From NCBI GenBank assembly GCA_023424865.1, contig JAFADM010000324.1, positions 1 to 7,098 on the forward strand: DNA of 7,098 nucleotides, given 5' to 3'. Below the pieces are notes generated by a model, which was given only the letters and a program-made list of their open reading frames with translations, was not told the DNA's origin and made no database searches. This DNA is from Bacillota bacterium. GTDB lineage: Bacteria; Bacillota_A; Clostridia; DSM-8532. The position numbers and the translations under genes are program-made. How positions within the stretch are numbered: position 1 is the first letter of the stretch; each line of letters begins with the position of its first letter. Positions 6,801-7,098 of the stretch are shown here, in pieces.

Positions 6801-7098
6801 CGTTGCCATACTTCAGGAATACCTGGCAGCCACTGACAGACCTGCCGGCCTGAATCACCTGATTTTCCATTTTGAGGGAGGGGACACACAAACCCTCACG
6901 ATTGATGTTATCGGACTCTTTATTCCCAACAGCACCCTGGATGTGAAAACAGGTGAATTTAACAAAACAACCTCGACACAGGATATACAAACAACGATGA
7001 CCCTTAACGGAAATACCCTGGCAGCCATAAAAAACGGTACGGCTACGCTGGTTGAAGATGTGGATTATACCCTTTCAGGGGATACGGTCAGCATTAAA
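3868..7098 (+). CDS. Secreted multi-domain GH27-like glycoside hydrolase with CBM_X2 modules (3' end missing)
   Basis: The frame runs without a stop from ATG 3868 to the window edge (at least 1077 codons). Residues 1-28 form a signal peptide (basic MKKGCKR, hydrophobic core, cleavage after LNA). Residues 43 to about 465 are a GH27 (clan GH-D) barrel: YMGWSSY (45-51), INIDAGW (109-115), GLYLIPG (179-185), KFDS with predicted nucleophile D304, WRIHWD with predicted acid/base D363, WNDFDS (397-402), and a PLYLGSD-type segment. Residues ~468-552 are the C-terminal beta-sandwich. Then come an unassigned region (553-659), two related beta-rich domains (660-794 and 801-924), a CBM_X2 domain (929-1016) and a second X2 cut by the window end (from 1019). 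GH27 enzymes are mostly retaining alpha-galactosidases or alpha-N-acetylgalactosaminidases. Here the second Asp of the usual IDD pocket motif is Ala113, so specificity is uncertain. Surface-anchor or dockerin modules could lie downstream but are not visible. It is the likely target of the divergent AraC-type regulator. Confidence 0.88.
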   Translation, partial: MKKGCKRIMAASVACVFITSSFLTPLNAQTGYIRQPIQEVAQKPYMGWSSYSLQVYDNELRKSNPEKYGSMDGTIVGTDPIVDRISAEGLKAQSDAMEAYLQDYGYTWINIDAGWNGDMDAYGRPLPSTVRYPNPGNFTYTVTEYDPVRDMEVTRTVKDGTAGFKELIDYIHAKGQKVGLYLIPGVDKSAVQKNLPIIAGTNPDGTPLYYTDENGNQLGIGDIVAPQLRDDKGRLRFETWKNADGSTVLNKDGNPADYPVYPGMDYWGYTYKIDFDTHPEAAQAYIDSIADLIASWGIDFVKFDSVSPGSGMSVAQSDARGDVAAWSKALKRNNIWFEISWALDHEYADYWKKYADGWRIHWDIEAYNLSGMVNWDTVSRLFPRNALWWREGGQGSWNDFDSLNIGNGNSPGNMYRDGLTDVERQTAMTFWCVSSVPLYLGSDMTKLDTYGLSLLTNTEAIAINQMGNPAQPVSADTPYQVWFSNNGDGTFNVALFNLSGQQAEVGVNWEDIGLDGTASVRDIWNNADYTQVAEGFTANLPAHGSALLKVTAQSGSLLSVNNDDPLIRRVSLTDTDGMDRTDPNWTDYLWQYNAFYQVPKARQDITITLNDGETAGVSVPETAWAEGLVLSEALSAQSFVYGKGLEGPVDPSDDPHSTLINGDDPGIIFVGGFNSYGDRKEWGKSDNRLTSSLLYKGDIQYVDAIDAYFEYAFEGVGIEVVLEIMPRTESEKGSSVIDIFLDGELMETMDTSVLASKREVRTVYSAKDLPDSSHTLRVAARDDHYLQLDALKVIPAYQVYINNDDPSIVYTGNNGKVWQRHDSRPVGGHFKGDIHYIDTAGASFEYNFTGTGLALVMEVINTPTLVELFLDGVSQGVRDVSSGMTADREVREVYSVSGLLEGNHMFKLITQDANYVQPDALVVTASALISPADTVPFEKSAPVDVTTQLLYGEGSLVKIENEGQELVRGQDYTVNGYTVAILQEYLAATDRPAGLNHLIFHFEGGDTQTLTIDVIGLFIPNSTLDVKTGEFNKTTSTQDIQTTMTLNGNTLAAIKNGTATLVEDVDYTLSGDTVSIK
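5845..6639 (+). repeat. Tandem duplicated beta-rich domain within the GH27-like protein
   Basis: Residues 660-794 (5845-6249) and 801-924 (6268-6639) are diverged copies of one domain of about 125-135 residues. Both contain INxDDPxI at the start, then KGDIxYxD, FEYxFxGxG, FLDG, REVRxVYS and a closing DALxV. The order and spacing agree, apart from a few extra residues in the first copy (around SEKGSS). The pattern resembles galactose-binding-like jelly-roll domains attached to many large Firmicutes glycosidases, so carbohydrate binding is a reasonable inference, not shown. The copies differ clearly at residue level, so the duplication is old. Confidence 0.8.
6652..7098 (+). repeat. Two tandem CBM_X2-type modules, second one incomplete
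   Basis: The first module (6652-6915, residues 929-1016) has the X2 layout: ISPADTVPFEKSAP opening, LVRGQDYTVNGYTVAI centre, EYLAA, then a LxFxFxxGxxxTLTIDV closing strand. The second starts at 6922 (residue 1019, IPNSTLDVKTGEFNKT) and reaches TLNGNTLAAIKNGTATL and DYTLSGDTVSIK before the window ends. X2 modules are immunoglobulin-like domains known from cellulosomal scaffoldins and other secreted Firmicutes glycosidases, where they act as spacers or bind cell wall or polysaccharide. Confidence 0.8.

Overview
The window looks like part of a carbohydrate-utilisation locus from a Gram-positive bacterium of the Firmicutes (Bacillota), most likely a clostridial or Paenibacillus-like glycan degrader. 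Three observations point there: strong AAGGAG/GGAGGT ribosome binding sites, a membrane-bound AraC-type regulator of the kind common in Lachnospiraceae and Paenibacillus, and an exported glycosidase carrying tandem CBM_X2 modules. The assignment is inferred from gene style only. No rRNA or other marker gene is present.

Layout: (1) bases 1-1275, plus strand, are the C-terminal part of a GH95-like (alpha/alpha)6-barrel glycoside hydrolase whose start lies before the window. (2) Bases 1276-1347 are a short convergent gap. (3) Bases 1348-3627, minus strand, encode a 759-residue one-component transmembrane sensor/AraC-family regulator. (4) Bases 3628-3867 are a divergent control region. It holds a good sigma-A-type promoter for the regulator and three copies of a CTTGT-containing element upstream of the next gene. 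(5) From base 3868 to the window end (7098), plus strand, runs one uninterrupted reading frame of at least 1077 codons. It encodes a secreted, multi-domain GH27-like enzyme whose 3' end lies beyond the window.

The likely working model is an extracellular GH27-type enzyme that binds polymeric or glycoconjugate substrate through accessory beta-domains. The membrane regulator would sense a ligand outside the cell and control the divergent GH27 gene and perhaps its neighbours. The GH95-like enzyme would remove another terminal sugar. Both enzymes keep the fold signatures of their families but differ at several positions that define substrate or catalysis in characterised members. Their exact specificity is therefore open, and this is the most interesting aspect of the window. 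I saw no CRISPR array, tRNA, rRNA, insertion sequence or phage gene, and no evidence of a wholly new system.
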